Part shown: positions 16,895-25,830 of the stretch, one piece after another
Layout of the letters: each line of letters begins with the position of its first letter
How positions within the stretch are numbered: position 1 is the stretch's first letter
NCBI GenBank assembly: GCA_900468065.1
Contig: UBTA01000041.1
Location: 62,001-126,000, forward strand
Source of the DNA: Hyphomicrobiales bacterium
Lineage (GTDB): Bacteria > Pseudomonadota > Alphaproteobacteria > Rhizobiales > Rhizobiaceae
Direction: 5' to 3'
Length of the DNA stretch: 64,000 bases
Program-made: the position numbers and the translations under genes
Notes under the pieces: model-generated
What the model was told of the DNA's origin: nothing
Database searches by the model: none
The model's input: only the letters and a program-made list of their open reading frames with translations

Positions 16895-17667
16895 CGCAAC
16901 AACCCTTGCCCGCCGTCAATCCAGATCGGAGACCCGGTGATGTGCCGGGCTTTGTCTGACGCTAGAAACACGATTACGTCGGCGACGTCCTCACTACGGC
17001 CAGGCCGGCCTCCTGTAATGGGAACTTGCCCTTCCGGCCAAATCACGGGTATTGCGGTTTCCTCTTCAAAGCGAAGCGACGTGTTGGCTTCAATGTTTGT
17101 ATCGATCTCGCCCGGGCAAACCGCATTGATGCGGATATGGTTGCGCGCAAGTTCGAGTGCCAGCTGCTGAACCATGGCCACCTGCCCGGCCTTTGTGGCC
17201 GTATACGCAGTCGCTCCAGGCGTTGTGAACGTCCGGGTGCCATTGATCGACGAGACCACGATGATGGATCCGCCACCAGATGCCTTCAGAGCCGGGACTG
17301 TAGTGTTAATTGTCAGGAAGGTTCCGGTGAGATTTACGAGGATCGTTTTATTCCACTCGTCAAGAGTGAGGTCGTCGATCGGTGCCCAGACGCCGTTGAT
17401 GCCGGCGTTGGCCACGACAACGTCCAGACGGCCATAGCGCTCGATGAGTGTGGCGACGGCGGCGCGCATTTGCACCTCATCAGAGATGTCGGCCTCCAGA
17501 AGCAAAGCGTCGTGTCCCTGATCCTCGATCTGCCGGACGACGGCGTCCAGTTCAGCTCTGCTGTGGCCTAAGGCTCCAATAGCATACCCCTCTGCCGCAA
17601 GAGCTAGAGTGGATGCACGTCCGATTCCGGACCCTGCTCCTGTGACCAATCCCACCTTCGTCACCAT
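16891..17667 (-). CDS. SDR-family NAD(P)-dependent oxidoreductase
   Basis: A classical short-chain dehydrogenase of 258 residues: TGAGSGIGRASTLALA cofactor loop, VVANAGINGVW (NAG), a Ser in VVSSINGTRTF, YTATKAGQVAM (YxxxK), and the C-terminal GSPIWIDGGQGLLR typical of family members related to glucose 1-dehydrogenase or 3-oxoacyl reductase. The substrate is unknown. The frame opens at 17700, but the EcfG-like -10 element ends at that codon, so the transcript should start inside it. I therefore take ATG 17667 (MVTKVGLVTGAG). First gene of the SDR-treZ-DUF72 operon. Confidence 0.88.
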   Translation of the reverse strand: MVTKVGLVTGAGSGIGRASTLALAAEGYAIGALGHSRAELDAVVRQIEDQGHDALLLEADISDEVQMRAAVATLIERYGRLDVVVANAGINGVWAPIDDLTLDEWNKTILVNLTGTFLTINTTVPALKASGGGSIIVVSSINGTRTFTTPGATAYTATKAGQVAMVQQLALELARNHIRINAVCPGEIDTNIEANTSLRFEEETAIPVIWPEGQVPITGGRPGRSEDVADVIVFLASDKARHITGSPIWIDGGQGLLR

Positions 17668-17701
17668 CTTTGACAAATGCCCCGTTAGCGATGAAGGCAT
17701 G

Positions 17702-17726
17702 AACTGTTGGGTGCAAGATTGGTTCC
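17702..17726 (-). promoter_or_regulatory. EcfG/RpoE2-type general-stress promoter
   Basis: Minus strand: GGAAC at 17726-17722, 17-base spacer, GTT at 17704-17702. Spacing is identical to the site at 12404-12428. It would drive the SDR-treZ-DUF72 operon. Its position argues against the upstream ATG at 17700. Confidence 0.65.
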
Positions 17727-17916
17727 AACGCTTATTGCGTCAGACGTTCGGGGTGCGCTCAAAGCTGGAGCATGGGCGCAAGGGCAACCTGACGAAGGGT
17801 TCGGTCGCACAACCGGAGCTGAGGCCCTTCAGGGCGCGAGACGCAAGATCGATTTTTGAGGCAGCGGTCAGCTTACCGGTCGCGATGGGTGGTATCGATG
17901 CCGCTATCATCAACAT

Positions 17917-18066
17917 GATAAGGTCGTCGGGCTGGGCAGCCTCAATCTGAAAAGTGCATTGCAGCAGCTTCTTGTGGGGCCTCCATCGCATCAGCTTTGT
18001 TCCGTGGCGAAAGCGGTGGCCACTGAGATGATCAAACCTTACCTTGGCGACGATCTCCGGCTTGAG
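17917..18066 (-). pseudogene. C-terminal remnant of an ATP-dependent DNA ligase
   Basis: The minus strand encodes LKPEIVAKVRFDHLSGHRFR, directly followed by HGTKLMRWRPHKKLLQCTF. This is the characteristic end of the OB-fold domain of LigC/LigD-type ATP-dependent DNA ligases (VxPELVxEVxYDH...RFRHGTxxxRWRPDK...QCTFxQ). Upstream coding is frameshifted or absent, and no adenylation domain (KxDG) is visible. It is a decayed fragment, consistent with a lost bacterial NHEJ ligase gene of the kind often found among rhizobial stress genes. Confidence 0.65.
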
Positions 18067-18665
18067 GGCACCGCCGCTGGTTCGACCAATCTGCGCCCCT
18101 CGATGGCGCCTCGTGCAACGTCGCGATGTTGAAGCCTCGCGCTACAGTTGATCCGTCATTCGCATTCGAGTTGCGGCTTGCGAAAGTTCGTGATGATCCA
18201 TCGCGCCCCAGAGGCGCGAGCGTAGAATGTGTAAAAACATTCCGTTTCTCTCACGTAGCCCGGCGAGTCCGAGATCTCATGGCGCTCGCCATGGCGGGTC
18301 TGGCGAACCTCTCCGCTCGTCGTGGCGCTCACGGCTTCCGTGTTGACCCGTCGCCATTGATAGGCTCTTCCAGTTGGTTTCGCAGCCTGCTAGCCGGCAG
18401 AGATTGCAAGCACATTACCGCTGTCCAAAACGCGCGAACAATCGGGCGAAAGGGCCACGGGTTGGATTACCCGTCGAAGAATGACCCCATTTCGGCGCCG
18501 GAGGCTAACCCCGTCAGACTCTACTCAAACTCTGGCGGACTAAAAAGTTTCCCGCTTGCCAAGGGCACAATGTCCAACGCCTATCGAGGGGTCACACACT
18601 GCGGCGAAACATACGATCGCTCCAACCGAGCATTTCAGAATCGCGATACGCTCCATAACTTTGTT
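18067..18665. other. Gene-free stretch
   Basis: About 600 bp with no supportable gene. A 248-codon plus-strand frame crosses it but runs antisense into the hydrolase gene and has random composition. The stretch may contain decayed upstream ligase sequence or an unrecognised insertion-element scar. Confidence 0.5.
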
Positions 18666-19727
18666 TTACGGAATTCGGACGCGATCGACATCTACCACCG
18701 CCTGAGCAAATGCCTGGGGGGCTTCCTGCGGCAGATTGTGCCCGATGCCGCCTGTGATCAGCCGATGCTCATACTTTCCCGAGAATTTCCTGGCATAGGC
18801 CGCTGGTTCCGGGTGAGGTGCGCCATTGGCATCTCCCTCCAATGTGACCGTTGGCACGCCGATGACAGGTAACTTGGCGAGCCGGTTTTCCAGATCGTCA
18901 TACTTCGGCTCCCCCTCCTCCAGACTGAGGCGCCAGCGGTAGTTGTGGATGGTGATGTCGACGTGGTCTGGGTTCTCAAATGCCGCCGCACTGCGGTTGA
19001 ACGTGGCGTCGTCGAAGTTCCATTTTGGCGATGCGAGTTGCCAGATCAGCCTGGCGAATTCGCTGCGGTTTGCTGCATAGCCCTCGCGTCCACGTTCCGT
19101 GGCGAAATAGAACTGGTACCACCAGGCAAGTTCGGCCTTCGGCGGTAGGGGTTTTTTGTTGGCTTCACGGCTGCCGATCAAATAGCCGCTGACGGAGACC
19201 GTGGCCTTGCAGCGCTCCGGCCAGAGGGCTGCGACGATATTGGCGGTCCGTGCGCCCCAGTCACAGCCGGCGATGACGGCTTTTTTGATACCTAGTGCAT
19301 CCATCAAGGCAATGACGTCGGCTGCAATTGCGGACTGCTGGCCGTTGCGGGGCGTTTTGTCCGACAGGAACCGCGTCGTGCCATAGCCGCGCAGATAGGG
19401 AACGATCACGCGATAGCCGGCCGTTGCCAGGAGCGGCGCGACATCGACATAGGTATGGATGTCGTAGGGCCAGCCATGCAAGAGAATGACCGCGGGCGCG
19501 TCTCTCAACCCCACCTCGGCATAGCCGATATTCAAGACGCCCGCATCGATCTGCCTGAGCGATGCGAAGGACGTGTGCGTCCCTGGCGCAACCGCAGGAA
19601 CGCTGGAGCCCGCCTGACCGCCCGACTGCGCCTGCGCAGCGCCCATCGCTGCAAACTGCGCGGCTGCCACGGTCAGAGCCGTTGCTCCCATGAAGCGCCG
19701 CCGTGCCTGGTTGATTTCCTCTGTCAT
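18666..19727 (-). CDS. Exported alpha/beta hydrolase, epoxide-hydrolase-like
   Basis: 353 residues. A twin-arginine-type signal (NQARRRFMGATALTVAAAQF, cleavage around AQA) predicts Tat export to the periplasm. The mature part is an alpha/beta hydrolase: VILLHGWPYDIHTY oxyanion HGWP, VIAGCDWGARTANIVAA with Asp156 as nucleophile (the D-W form of epoxide hydrolases and haloalkane dehalogenases), and GIGHNLPQEAPQAF with the catalytic His. The substrate is unknown; an epoxide or small ester or halide is possible. It is the last gene before a region with decayed sequence. A divergent or upstream GlxA regulator gene on the same strand lies 172 bp away. Confidence 0.88.
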   Translation of the reverse strand: MTEEINQARRRFMGATALTVAAAQFAAMGAAQAQSGGQAGSSVPAVAPGTHTSFASLRQIDAGVLNIGYAEVGLRDAPAVILLHGWPYDIHTYVDVAPLLATAGYRVIVPYLRGYGTTRFLSDKTPRNGQQSAIAADVIALMDALGIKKAVIAGCDWGARTANIVAALWPERCKATVSVSGYLIGSREANKKPLPPKAELAWWYQFYFATERGREGYAANRSEFARLIWQLASPKWNFDDATFNRSAAAFENPDHVDITIHNYRWRLSLEEGEPKYDDLENRLAKLPVIGVPTVTLEGDANGAPHPEPAAYARKFSGKYEHRLITGGIGHNLPQEAPQAFAQAVVDVDRVRIP

Positions 19728-19899
19728 CGCTTTTCTCCAAGTGCATAAAACGAAGGTAGAAAACAGCCCTTACGTATCTCCACCGTGTTCTGGACGAGCA
19801 GAATTGAAAGCTCATGTGTCATTTGGCCAGAAGGATACATTGAGCTACAAGTCCTCCCCAAATACCAACTGTCGCCGTAAGAGGCATCTCGTTTCCGTT

Positions 19900-20847
19900 T
19901 CAAGACGCCATTGCGCTGTCGCGGGCATTGCGCCGGATCGCCTGGGGTGGCTGTCCAAGCGTGCGGAGAAAAGCCCGGCGCATGCGATCGCTATCGGCAA
20001 AGCCGGTTTCCTCTGCGATCACGTCCATGGAGTGGCGGCCTTGTTCCATCAGAAGCCGCGCTGCCTCCACGCGCAAATTCTCCACCGCCTTGGCGGGCGA
20101 CTGCCCCGTCTCTGACCGGAAGGCCCGGCTGAACTGGCGGGCGCTCAAGCCTGCCGCATCCGCCAGTTCCTCCACCGACAGAATACTCCGCAGGTTGGCC
20201 TTGGCATAATTGACCGATTTCTGGATCCGGTCCGACTTCGGGTCGAGTTCAAGCAACGCCGAGAACTGCGATTGGCCCCCGGCCCTGCGGTGATAGACGA
20301 CGAGCTTGCGCGCGATAGACCGAGCGACCTCATGGCCGTGGTCTTTCTCGACCATGGCGAGAGCGAGATCAATACTTGCCGTCATTCCCGCCGACGTCCA
20401 CACTGCGCCATCGACGATGAAGATGCGATCCTCCTCGACCGTGACGGCTGGAAAACGCTCGCGAAGCTGACGGGCAAAAAGCCAGTGCGTCGTGGCGCGG
20501 CGTCCGTCCAGCAGCCCGGATTCCGCAAGGATGAAGGCACCGGTACAGGGGGCTGCCAGTCGCCGCGCAGTTTGCAGGGAATGGCGGGCAAATTCGAGAA
20601 GCCCCGGCGTCATCGGCTCGATCGTTGTACCTGCCCCAAACATGACGGTGTCATAGGTCGTATCGTTGAAGGGCTTTGTGATGACGCCGAAGCCGGCCGA
20701 CGACTTGATCTCGCCGCCGGACTCGGACAGAAGCTCGATCTCGTAGGCCGGTTCGCCAAGCTGCAGGTTGGCCATCTCGAAGGCCGTTACGGCTGCAAAA
20801 CCAAGGAGCTGAAACCCCGGAAAGACGACGTAGCCTATCTTGTGCAT
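19900..20847 (-). CDS. GlxA-type AraC-family transcription regulator
   Basis: 315 residues. The N-terminal half is a DJ-1/PfpI (GATase1-like) domain (IGYVVFPGFQLLGFAAVTAF, PCTGAFILAESGLLDGRRAT, with a Cys in the usual nucleophile-elbow position). The C-terminal half has two AraC helix-turn-helix units: SVEELADAAGLSARQFSRAF, and DVIAEETGFADSDRMRRAFL followed by LGQPPQAIRR. The start is placed at ATG 20847, where the conserved domain begins, rather than 20886. It probably regulates the neighbouring detoxification genes (hydrolases, VOC, SDR, flavoprotein); position only. Confidence 0.9.
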   Translation of the reverse strand: MHKIGYVVFPGFQLLGFAAVTAFEMANLQLGEPAYEIELLSESGGEIKSSAGFGVITKPFNDTTYDTVMFGAGTTIEPMTPGLLEFARHSLQTARRLAAPCTGAFILAESGLLDGRRATTHWLFARQLRERFPAVTVEEDRIFIVDGAVWTSAGMTASIDLALAMVEKDHGHEVARSIARKLVVYHRRAGGQSQFSALLELDPKSDRIQKSVNYAKANLRSILSVEELADAAGLSARQFSRAFRSETGQSPAKAVENLRVEAARLLMEQGRHSMDVIAEETGFADSDRMRRAFLRTLGQPPQAIRRNARDSAMAS

Positions 20848-21071
20848 GCTGCAGTAACCCTTATCCGAAACTGTCGCTTGTATCACATTTGCGCCACGGC
20901 GGGCAGCCCTCGGTCTCGTTTGCGAGTTAGAGGTTCGTCAACATCGATGGTCACGAGCAGCGGAGCTTCTATGGCAATCATCCGTGACCCGCAGAAAGGC
21001 GCAGTGCTTACGGGGCGGATACGCAATCCGGCAGCTGTGGATTGCGTATCCCCAGAGGTCGTTGCCGGAAT

Positions 21072-21704
21072 TTATGTTGGTAGCGGCCCGCCTGCCTGCT
21101 CTTGTACGATGTAGTTGGCATACCAGTCCGGCCAGTTTTCATCATGCTTGCCGCCGGTTCGCTTCTCGTATTCACCGTGCGCAGCCGCTGCGCGCCGCAG
21201 CGCGCCTGCGAGCTCGCTCGCCGACGTGAATGTCGTGACGCGCGCATCCACGCGTCCGGGCAATCTCTCGGTGACTTCCTGCAGTATCCAACCGTTGCCG
21301 TCCGGATCGCTGAACGATGCGGAGGAGCGATAGCTGCGCCGTTGCGGATCCCGGCCGCTGACCGGCGACTGTCCGGGACCCTCGCGGTGGATGATCTCGC
21401 TCACTTCAGTTCCTCGATCCACGAGTTCGGCGCGCGCGGTCTCAATGTCCGACACGACGAGATAGAGCCCGCTTGCCGAGCCCGGCGAGGCCGATGTCAG
21501 CCCCGTGCCGAAATGGATCGAGCTCGGCGAGCCGGGTGGCGTGAACTGCACGACCCGGAATGTATCACCGACGGCAAAATCGGCGTCGAGCCTCCACCCC
21601 AGGCCGTCATAAAAGCGCTTTGCACGCTCGACGTCGGAAACAGGGATAACGACGACCTCAAGCTTCAGGTCGACCCTTTGCAAGGTTTTGATTGCACTTG
21701 TCAC
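21072..21704 (-). CDS. VOC-superfamily (glyoxalase-like) protein
   Basis: 210 residues. A vicinal-oxygen-chelate fold: LEVVVIPVSDVERAKRFYDGLGW at the N-terminus, a GLYLVVSDIETARAEL repeat, and FSDPDGNGWILQEVTERLPG with the metal-site Glu region. An unusual extension of about 60 residues follows (ALRRAAAAHGEYEKRTGGKH, then WPDWYANYIVQEQAGG) that resembles the short WYA-x-Y-I tail seen in some VOC or antibiotic-biosynthesis-type proteins. It follows the epoxide hydrolase gene by 61 bp. It could be a lyase, isomerase or dioxygenase; the reaction is not assignable. Confidence 0.85.
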   Translation of the reverse strand: MTSAIKTLQRVDLKLEVVVIPVSDVERAKRFYDGLGWRLDADFAVGDTFRVVQFTPPGSPSSIHFGTGLTSASPGSASGLYLVVSDIETARAELVDRGTEVSEIIHREGPGQSPVSGRDPQRRSYRSSASFSDPDGNGWILQEVTERLPGRVDARVTTFTSASELAGALRRAAAAHGEYEKRTGGKHDENWPDWYANYIVQEQAGGPLPT

Positions 21705-21765
21705 GGCTTTTCTCCTTTTTGGAAGGGAAGGCGCCGCACGTTGGGCGCCGCTTCTCTCAAATCGG

Positions 21766-23127
21766 CTAACGCAATGATTTGAAAGACGCTCTGAGTTCCT
21801 GGGCGAAGACGTCCGGCTGTTCCCAGGCAGCGAAGTGTCCGCCTTTCGGCAGCCGGTTGTAGTAGATCAGATTCGGAAATGCTTTCTCGGTCCAACTGCG
21901 CGGAGCGGTGTAGATCTCGTCAGGAAAGGCACTCACCGCGACCGGGATCGTCACGCCCTTCGGCGCGAAGAACGCAAGCTTGCTTTCCCAGAAGAGCCGG
22001 CCCGAAGACAGCCCTGTATTCGTCAGCCAGTAGAGCGTAATGTTATCAAGGATGTCATTGCGCGTTAGCCCTTCAGAAGCCCCGTCAAAAACGCGGCCGA
22101 TCAGCTTCTGGCTCTCCGGATCATGATCAATCATCCAGGCGGCAAGGCCGATGGGTGAATCGTCCAGCCCGTAGAGTGTCTGTGGCCGGGCCCCCATTTC
22201 CAACGCGTAACCGACACGGTGCTTGTAGAAGAAATCGAGTTGCTTCCATGCATATTCTTCGTCGCCCGTCAGGCCCGCCGGCTGCGGACCGCCGGCCAGC
22301 GCCGCGGAAATGGGTCCGGGAAGTGTACCGGGCATGTTGGTGTGAATGCCAAGCAGCCCCGCGGGCTTCTGTAGCGCCATCTGTTCATTGATTGCGTCAC
22401 CCCAGTCGCCGCCTTGCGCGACATACGTCTTGTAATCCAGACGATCCATCAGCACGGCCCACGCCCGCGCAACACGCTGCGGGTCCCAGCCAAGCTCGGT
22501 GGGCTTGCCGGAAAAGCCGTAGCCGGGGATGGATGGGATGACGACATCAAAGGCGTCGGCTGCATTTCCGCCATGCGCTGTGGGATTGGTCAAAGGATCA
22601 ATGATCTTCAACTGTTCGATGATCGAGCCGGGCCAACCATGGGTAACGATGACCGGCAGCGCGTTTGGCTGCTTCGATTTCACATGGATGAAGTGGATAT
22701 CGACGCCGTCTATATTTGTCACGTACTGAGGCAGGGCATTGAGCTTGGCTTCGACCTGTCGCCAGTCGTACGCGCTTGCCCAATAATCGGCGAGCTTTTG
22801 CATCACCGATCGCCGAACGCCCTGGCTGTCGTCTCCCACAAGCTCCTCGCTCGGCCATCTGGTTGCCTGAACCCGCCGCTTAAGGTCGGCAAGGGCCTCA
22901 TCCGTTGCATGGAACTGGAAGGGACGGATGGTTTCGTCGACGGCCGGCTGGACTTCGGACGCGCCCTTTGTAGAAGCCTGGGCAACCTGGACTGTGCTCC
23001 GCTCTGGAGAGTTCGTTTGGGCCTGAACCACGACTGCAGGAAGCAAGATTGCGATCGCTCCAGCCAATACGGTGCCGGCGAAGCGATTGCGGCTGCCGGT
23101 TATCAAATAGGGTCTCGACATGATCAT
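21766..23127 (-). CDS. Exported epoxide hydrolase with EHN domain
   Basis: 453 residues. An N-terminal hydrophobic signal (FAGTVLAGAIAILLPAVVVQ, cleavage near AQA) predicts export. Next comes the epoxide-hydrolase N-terminal domain (TIRPFQFHATDEALADLKRR, DWRQVEAKLNALPQYVTNID), then the alpha/beta hydrolase core: VIVTHGWPGSIIEQL, VAQGGDWGDAINEQMA (Asp241 nucleophile), GLSSGRLFWES, and GGHFAAWEQPDVFAQEL (catalytic His). EHN proteins hydrolyse epoxides in juvenile-hormone-like or soil-compound metabolism. Start at ATG ATC ATG; the third codon (23121) is equally possible. It sits between the SDR (53 bp upstream) and the VOC gene, in one minus-strand unit. Confidence 0.92.
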   Translation of the reverse strand: MIMSRPYLITGSRNRFAGTVLAGAIAILLPAVVVQAQTNSPERSTVQVAQASTKGASEVQPAVDETIRPFQFHATDEALADLKRRVQATRWPSEELVGDDSQGVRRSVMQKLADYWASAYDWRQVEAKLNALPQYVTNIDGVDIHFIHVKSKQPNALPVIVTHGWPGSIIEQLKIIDPLTNPTAHGGNAADAFDVVIPSIPGYGFSGKPTELGWDPQRVARAWAVLMDRLDYKTYVAQGGDWGDAINEQMALQKPAGLLGIHTNMPGTLPGPISAALAGGPQPAGLTGDEEYAWKQLDFFYKHRVGYALEMGARPQTLYGLDDSPIGLAAWMIDHDPESQKLIGRVFDGASEGLTRNDILDNITLYWLTNTGLSSGRLFWESKLAFFAPKGVTIPVAVSAFPDEIYTAPRSWTEKAFPNLIYYNRLPKGGHFAAWEQPDVFAQELRASFKSLR

Positions 23128-23179
23128 TCTCCGTGTTGCGAATGTCGGTGAAACGCCGCCGACAGCGGGCGGGGACGCG

Positions 23180-23980
23180 TCATCCCCCTAATCGGTAGCG
23201 GGCGGCCGGCACGCTACGGGAGAGGTTTGGCACGAGTTTCTGGCGCGCCGCTTCATACGCATCCCAGTCGGCAGCGTCCGGCAGCGATGGGATGGTTACG
23301 CGTTCCCCAAGATCGAAGCCGGCAAGCGCGGCATCCACCATATCTTCGGCCGACATGACAATCTCGCTCGGTATGTGCTCCAGGGGCGTACCGGCAATGT
23401 CCCAGAAATCGGTCGCTGTCGCGCCCGGGAGAACAGCCTGGACCCGGATATTGTAGTCCGCAAGCTCCTTTTGAAGCGACACAGTGAAAGCCAGAACAAA
23501 GGCCTTGCTTCCACCGTACACGCCGTTCAGCCGCTCAGGCGCGATACCGACGATCGAGGCGATGTTGATGACCGAGCCTGAGCCACGTTTTACGAAGCCG
23601 GGTACCGCGGCATAGGTCAGCCGCGTCAGGGCGCTGACGTTCAGCGTGATCATCTCTTCCATCTTGACGATATCGGCTGAGAGCAGTGTTGCGGTCGCGC
23701 CGATACCGGCATTATTGACCAGTGTGGTGATGCTTGCATCGGTCCGAAGTACTTTCTCGACCCGGCCAAGGTCATCCCTGTTTCCAAGGTCTGCGGCGAC
23801 GACTTCAACGGCGCGGCCTGTGTCGTCGGCAAGGCGTTCGGCCAGCGCGTCCAGGCGGGCCTTGTTGCGAGCCACCAGGATCAGGTCATAGCCCCGGCGG
23901 GCCAAGCGATCTGCATAAATAGCGCCGATACCAGAGGAAGCGCCGGTAATCAGTGCGGTGCCATTCAAGTTCTCAATCAT
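23180..23980 (-). CDS. SDR-family oxidoreductase
   Basis: 266 residues. Short-chain dehydrogenase: ALITGASSGIGAIYADRLAR, TTLVNNAGIGATATLL, INIASIVGIAPERLNGVYGGSKAF (Ser and YxxxK). The C-terminal part (AVLPGATATDFWDIAGTP) resembles the DltE/YdfG-type group that acts on small hydroxyacids or ketones. I take ATG 23980 because TGGAGA lies in front of it; the frame extends four codons further. It is the first gene of the minus-strand group that continues with the epoxide hydrolase and VOC genes. Confidence 0.88.
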   Translation of the reverse strand: MIENLNGTALITGASSGIGAIYADRLARRGYDLILVARNKARLDALAERLADDTGRAVEVVAADLGNRDDLGRVEKVLRTDASITTLVNNAGIGATATLLSADIVKMEEMITLNVSALTRLTYAAVPGFVKRGSGSVINIASIVGIAPERLNGVYGGSKAFVLAFTVSLQKELADYNIRVQAVLPGATATDFWDIAGTPLEHIPSEIVMSAEDMVDAALAGFDLGERVTIPSLPDAADWDAYEAARQKLVPNLSRSVPAARYRLGG

Positions 23981-24235
23981 AGCAATCTCCATCAGGTTGA
24001 ATGTCCAGCGCTGATAGTAAGGCCGTGAACGTCTGTCTCAAATGTCGTATATCCGTCATTTCAGGACACTCCATGACAAGACCCGGACGGTATGAGCAGC
24101 GTGCAAGGAGTGTCCCCCTCTCTGAGTTCGACAACATTCGTGTTGATCGCATCACGTGGGCTGGAGGAGGCTCATGTGGTATCGTCGCTCGGTCAGCCTC
24201 GACGACCACGCAACGGGATAGTTTGGAGCAGTCTG
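23981..24235. promoter_or_regulatory. Divergent promoter region, SDR / flavoprotein
   Basis: 255 bp between divergently transcribed genes, so it should hold both promoters and perhaps the GlxA operator. I could not single out a clear repeat or -35/-10 pair. Confidence 0.45.
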
Positions 24236-25591
24236 ATGCAAAGGTTTGATGCAATTTTCATTGGTGCAGGCCAGGCCAGCCCGTCTCTTGCAGCCCGGAT
24301 GGCCGAGCGCGGCATGACGGTTGCGCTTGTCGAACGAAAATTTCTCGGCGGCACCTGCGTCAATGCCGGTTGCATGCCAACCAAGACATTGGTCGCCAGC
24401 GCCCGCGCTGCCCATGTCAGCCGGCGCGCCGGCGCGTTTGGCGTGACGATTACGGGCGAAATCTCCGTCGACATGCAAGCCGTCCGGCAACGTGCACACC
24501 AAATAACCATGGACGCCCGCAATGGGCTGTCGGAATGGCTCGGCACCACGGACGGCATCGTCATCATTTATGGCCATGCGCGGTTTGCGGCCCCCGACAG
24601 GATCGCCGTCAACGGCGATACCCTGACTGCCCCACGAATATTCCTCAACGTCGGGGCTCGCCCGGTTATCCCTGATCTGCCTGGTATCGCAGACGTCGAT
24701 TACCTCACCAGCACGTCGATCCTGGACATCGACACCCTCCCCCGCCACCTCGCGATAATCGGCGGAAGCTACATCGGCCTGGAGTTCGCGCAGATGTATC
24801 GGCGGTTCGGATCGCAAGTCACCGTGATCGAGCGCGGAGCCCGCATTGCATCGCGCGAGGACGAGGATGTCTCCGAAGCTCTTCGGGACATTCTCGAGGC
24901 AGAGGATATTTCTGTCCGCACGGGCGCAGAACGCGTCGCCTTTGCCCGCCATGGTGACGGGACAAGGGTATCGATGGATGGCATCGACATCGAGGCCAGT
25001 CACGTTCTCGTGGCGACCGGTCGCAAGCCGAACACGGACGAACTCGGCCTCGACACTGCTGGCGTCAATGTGGACGGCCGCGGCTACATCTTGGTTGACG
25101 ACAAGCTCGCCACCAATGTCCCTGGAATCTGGGCGCTGGGCGACTGCAACGGGCGCGGTGCCTTTACCCACACCTCCTACAATGATTTCGAGATTGTTGC
25201 CGCCAACCTTCTGGATGACGAAGATCGCAAGGTGTCGAGCCGGATCCCGGCTTATGCCCTTTATACCGATCCCCCGCTTGGCCGGGTTGGAATGACCGAA
25301 AGAGAGGCAGCCGCCGCTGGCCGAAATGTCCTTGTCTCCACGCGTCCGATGGCCCGTGTCGGGCGGGCCAGGGAACGTGACGAAACCAGGGGCTTCATGA
25401 AAGTGGTCGCCGATGCCGATACCAGAGAAATTCTTGGGGCCGCCATACTCGGCATAGAAGGCGACGAAGCCATCCACGGGATCATTGATGCCATGAGTGC
25501 CGGAACCCGATACACCGATCTCCAATGGTCGGTCCCGATCCATCCCACAGTATCGGAGCTTATCCCGACGCTGCTGCGGGGTTTGCGTTAA
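24236..25591 (+). CDS. Mercuric-reductase-like FAD disulfide oxidoreductase
   Basis: 451 residues, class I pyridine-nucleotide-disulfide oxidoreductase: FDAIFIGAGQASPSLAARMA (FAD), GGTCVNAGCMPTKTL with the CX4C redox pair, LAIIGGSYIGLEFAQMYRRF (NADPH), GIWALGDCNGRGAFTHTSYND (FAD), and the C-terminal SVPIHPTVSELIPTLL dimer His-Pro. It resembles MerA paralogues but has neither the N-terminal HMA domain nor the C-terminal Cys-Cys pair that binds mercury, so the real substrate is probably another disulfide or an electrophile. Start ATG 24236 has TTGGAG upstream; the frame opens 48 codons earlier without a good site. Divergent from the SDR gene. Confidence 0.9.
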   Translation: MQRFDAIFIGAGQASPSLAARMAERGMTVALVERKFLGGTCVNAGCMPTKTLVASARAAHVSRRAGAFGVTITGEISVDMQAVRQRAHQITMDARNGLSEWLGTTDGIVIIYGHARFAAPDRIAVNGDTLTAPRIFLNVGARPVIPDLPGIADVDYLTSTSILDIDTLPRHLAIIGGSYIGLEFAQMYRRFGSQVTVIERGARIASREDEDVSEALRDILEAEDISVRTGAERVAFARHGDGTRVSMDGIDIEASHVLVATGRKPNTDELGLDTAGVNVDGRGYILVDDKLATNVPGIWALGDCNGRGAFTHTSYNDFEIVAANLLDDEDRKVSSRIPAYALYTDPPLGRVGMTEREAAAAGRNVLVSTRPMARVGRARERDETRGFMKVVADADTREILGAAILGIEGDEAIHGIIDAMSAGTRYTDLQWSVPIHPTVSELIPTLLRGLR

Positions 25592-25632
25592 AATGACGGG
25601 TTGCCGCCAAGGAACGGGTAGCCGCCCCCAGG

Positions 25633-25830
25633 TTAGCTGTTCCAAGAGACACCGCCAGGAAACACGCTGATGAAACCTGTTTTCTGAGCAGAAAACGCAA
25701 GTGGCAGTTTGGGCGAGGCGGTGCCGGTATCGCTTGCAAACGAGACTGGCGGTTGACGCGGATCTGTGTCGTATGCGCAGGGCGAGGCCAGCACGGCTAG
25801 TCCTACAAGGCCCATAATGAAAAAACGCAT
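25633..25830 (-). CDS. Small exported hypothetical protein
   Basis: 65 residues. A short signal peptide (MRFFIMGLVGLAVLASPCAY) with a Cys near its end could make it a lipoprotein or a Sec substrate. The mature part (about 45 residues) is Pro/Ser/Thr-rich and ends in FPGGVSWNS. GGACAGCC precedes the start. I do not recognise it. The signal peptide is the main argument that it is real. Confidence 0.5.
   Translation of the reverse strand: MRFFIMGLVGLAVLASPCAYDTDPRQPPVSFASDTGTASPKLPLAFSAQKTGFISVFPGGVSWNS

Noticed and set aside
18126-18872. 248-codon plus-strand open frame
   Set aside because: Runs into the antisense of the exported hydrolase and has random composition; no ribosome site.
23973-24254. 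93-codon minus-strand ORF in the SDR/flavoprotein gap
   Set aside because: No family resemblance and it covers a region needed for divergent promoters.
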